NCBI GenBank assembly: GCA_002382045.1
Contig: DFZJ01000183.1
Location: forward strand, 1-16,537
Length of the DNA stretch: 16,537 nucleotides
Reading direction: 5' to 3'
Source: Syntrophaceae bacterium UBA4059
GTDB taxonomy: Bacteria; Desulfobacterota; Syntrophia; Syntrophales; Smithellaceae
Shown here one piece after another: positions 15,454-16,537 of this stretch. The translations under genes were made by a program, and so were the position numbers. The notes under the pieces were generated by a model. It worked only from the letters and a program-made list of their open reading frames with translations. It was not told where the DNA came from and made no database searches. Each line of letters opens with the position of its first letter. Position 1 is the stretch's first letter.

Positions 15454-16537
15454 GGAACTTAAACAGACGGCGCCGCACCACTTCCAGTTGCGCACGATTA
15501 TCCGTCAGCGTGTAAGTTAACACGCTTTTACCGCTTTTTTCTTCCCTGGCTGACGACGCAATCAATTCGGCATCTTCAAGAAATTTAATGGCATTTTGAT
15601 AGTTGACCTGGGAAAGGGCTTCGGCGCGCAGGATTTCTCCCTTGCGGAACATCCGGTCACCCAGAGGCCTGATCTTGGCCAGCCACTCTCTTTGTGTCAG
15701 GGGTTTTTTCTTGAGATAAACCATCCCGCGAATGACAATCCAGCAGGATTCAAGATAGTTATGAATGAGTCCGGCAAAAGGATGGAGCTTGGCTCCGCCC
15801 CTGCTTTTGACTTCGATCCAGACCTCGCCTTCACGTTCGACGGTAACGATCATGGATCTCGTATGCAAATAAGCCAGAACATCATTCACTTCATCCACAT
15901 CATCCCGACTCTCGTCAAAAATAAACTCATTCCATAACAGCCACTTCAAAAACTTATAGTCTCCCATAATCTTCGCTAAGGGCATGGCATCTTCAGGATT
16001 TTTCACCATGGATGTTGCCACAAAACAAATAGGCACGAAGAAATGCAGAATATTATTTTTGTAGTACTCCAGATTCAGCCTTTTAGCATCGGCCAGAGAA
16101 TAAACAACCTCCTGCAACTCCTCTTCATCTTCATCAGCTTCAATTTTGGAAATGATATCAGTCGAATTAAAGATGTTCAAAGCATCGTCAATGGCCTTTT
16201 CCCGATGCGCAAACGTTGCGGCAAATTTAACCTGCCGGGTGGACAAATACTCATAAAACTCCGTCAATATTCCACGTAATTCATCATAAGAGATTCCGCG
16301 CCGGTCATGGCTCAAAAGACCGGATGCCACCATGGAAAACGGCGTAACGACGGAAACCTTATTAATTTCCACCACGGTCTCATACCCTATTTTCCGGTAA
16401 AGACTCTGACGTTCATCTAATGTCATCTGGTCCATAGATTTATCCTGCGCCGCCAGATAGTCTTTCATAATGATCGGCTCGCCGATGTTGATATAAACCC
16501 GGCCGTATCGTTTGCGCAGGATTTTGGTGCTTTTGAT
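15449..16537 (-). CDS. plsB: Glycerol-3-phosphate O-acyltransferase, PlsB-like, C-terminal part (5' end outside window)
   Basis: PlsB enzymes acylate the sn-1 position of glycerol-3-phosphate at the inner membrane, the first step of phospholipid synthesis. The reverse frame is open from the right edge, so the ATG at 16468 is an internal methionine. The 23 codons before it read KSTKILRKRYGRVYINIGEP, which is acyltransferase block IV with its GEP motif. Further on, INKVSVVTPFSMVASGLLSH and LEYYKNNILHFFVP match the C-terminal region of PlsB (E. coli PlsB has a similar YYRNNILH stretch). The visible 362 residues fit the part of PlsB that follows the active site; the catalytic HxxxxD block must lie beyond the edge. 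It ends at TAG 15449 and converges with enolase. A paralogous lysophospholipid acyltransferase fusion is the alternative. Confidence 0.83.
   Translation of the reverse strand: MKSTKILRKRYGRVYINIGEPIIMKDYLAAQDKSMDQMTLDERQSLYRKIGYETVVEINKVSVVTPFSMVASGLLSHDRRGISYDELRGILTEFYEYLSTRQVKFAATFAHREKAIDDALNIFNSTDIISKIEADEDEEELQEVVYSLADAKRLNLEYYKNNILHFFVPICFVATSMVKNPEDAMPLAKIMGDYKFLKWLLWNEFIFDESRDDVDEVNDVLAYLHTRSMIVTVEREGEVWIEVKSRGGAKLHPFAGLIHNYLESCWIVIRGMVYLKKKPLTQREWLAKIRPLGDRMFRKGEILRAEALSQVNYQNAIKFLEDAELIASSAREEKSGKSVLTYTLTDNRAQLEVVRRRLFKFL

Noticed and set aside
1..16537. tRNA, rRNA, CRISPR array, riboswitch or attachment site
   Set aside because: Looked for by eye on both strands; no cloverleaf, repeat-spacer pattern or known aptamer core was recognised, though small RNAs cannot be excluded without a covariance search.

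Overview
The window (16.5 kb, roughly 50-55% G+C by eye) is a dense bacterial chromosomal segment. Protein flavour, a PlsB-type acyltransferase, a typical PAS/HATPase/receiver kinase remnant and molybdenum-hydroxylase genes suggest an anaerobic Desulfobacterota (Syntrophales-like 'deltaproteobacterium'). That placement rests on recall of protein style, not on a marker gene search.

Region 1 (1-6329, minus strand) is one tightly packed operon. In transcription order it holds a molybdopterin-binding hydroxylase large subunit (TTG start), its 2Fe-2S subunit, its FAD subunit, a lipoprotein substrate-binding/permease fusion, and a polar-amino-acid-type ABC ATPase cut by the window edge. Three junctions overlap as TGATG or ATGA, and the fourth gap is 4 nt. 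A xanthine-dehydrogenase-family enzyme and an ABC importer are therefore made from one message, most simply to import and hydroxylate a small polar, perhaps heterocyclic, substrate.

Region 2 (6330-8752, plus strand) runs divergently and carries the maturation genes: XdhC (molybdenum cofactor sulfuration/insertion) and a MocA-like molybdopterin cytidylyltransferase. Between them lies the collapsed remnant of a PAS-histidine kinase-receiver gene, with only its most recognisable pieces left in several frames.

Region 3 (8790-13502, plus strand) is a separate four-gene unit with a good sigma-70-type promoter (TTGACT, 17 nt, TATAAG). It encodes a degenerate RsbW-like ATPase domain fused to a GNAT-like acyltransferase, a PLP aminotransferase of the HisC class, a 12-segment MFS transporter and a second GNAT-like protein. 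Genes overlap or nearly touch. The first and last proteins share an extended C-terminal module (AGND...PW...G..LP pattern), so the unit holds two diverged copies of one acyltransferase architecture flanking an aminotransferase and a transporter. This is the best candidate for an undescribed system. I infer synthesis or modification and transport of an amino-containing small molecule.

Region 4 (13503-16537) has an ISAs1-type transposase remnant abutting the operon, an AT-richer spacer, then enolase with its own promoter, strong Shine-Dalgarno and rho-independent terminator. Convergent to it is the 3' portion of a PlsB-like glycerol-3-phosphate acyltransferase that enters from the right edge. 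I saw no tRNA, rRNA, CRISPR array or intact mobile element.
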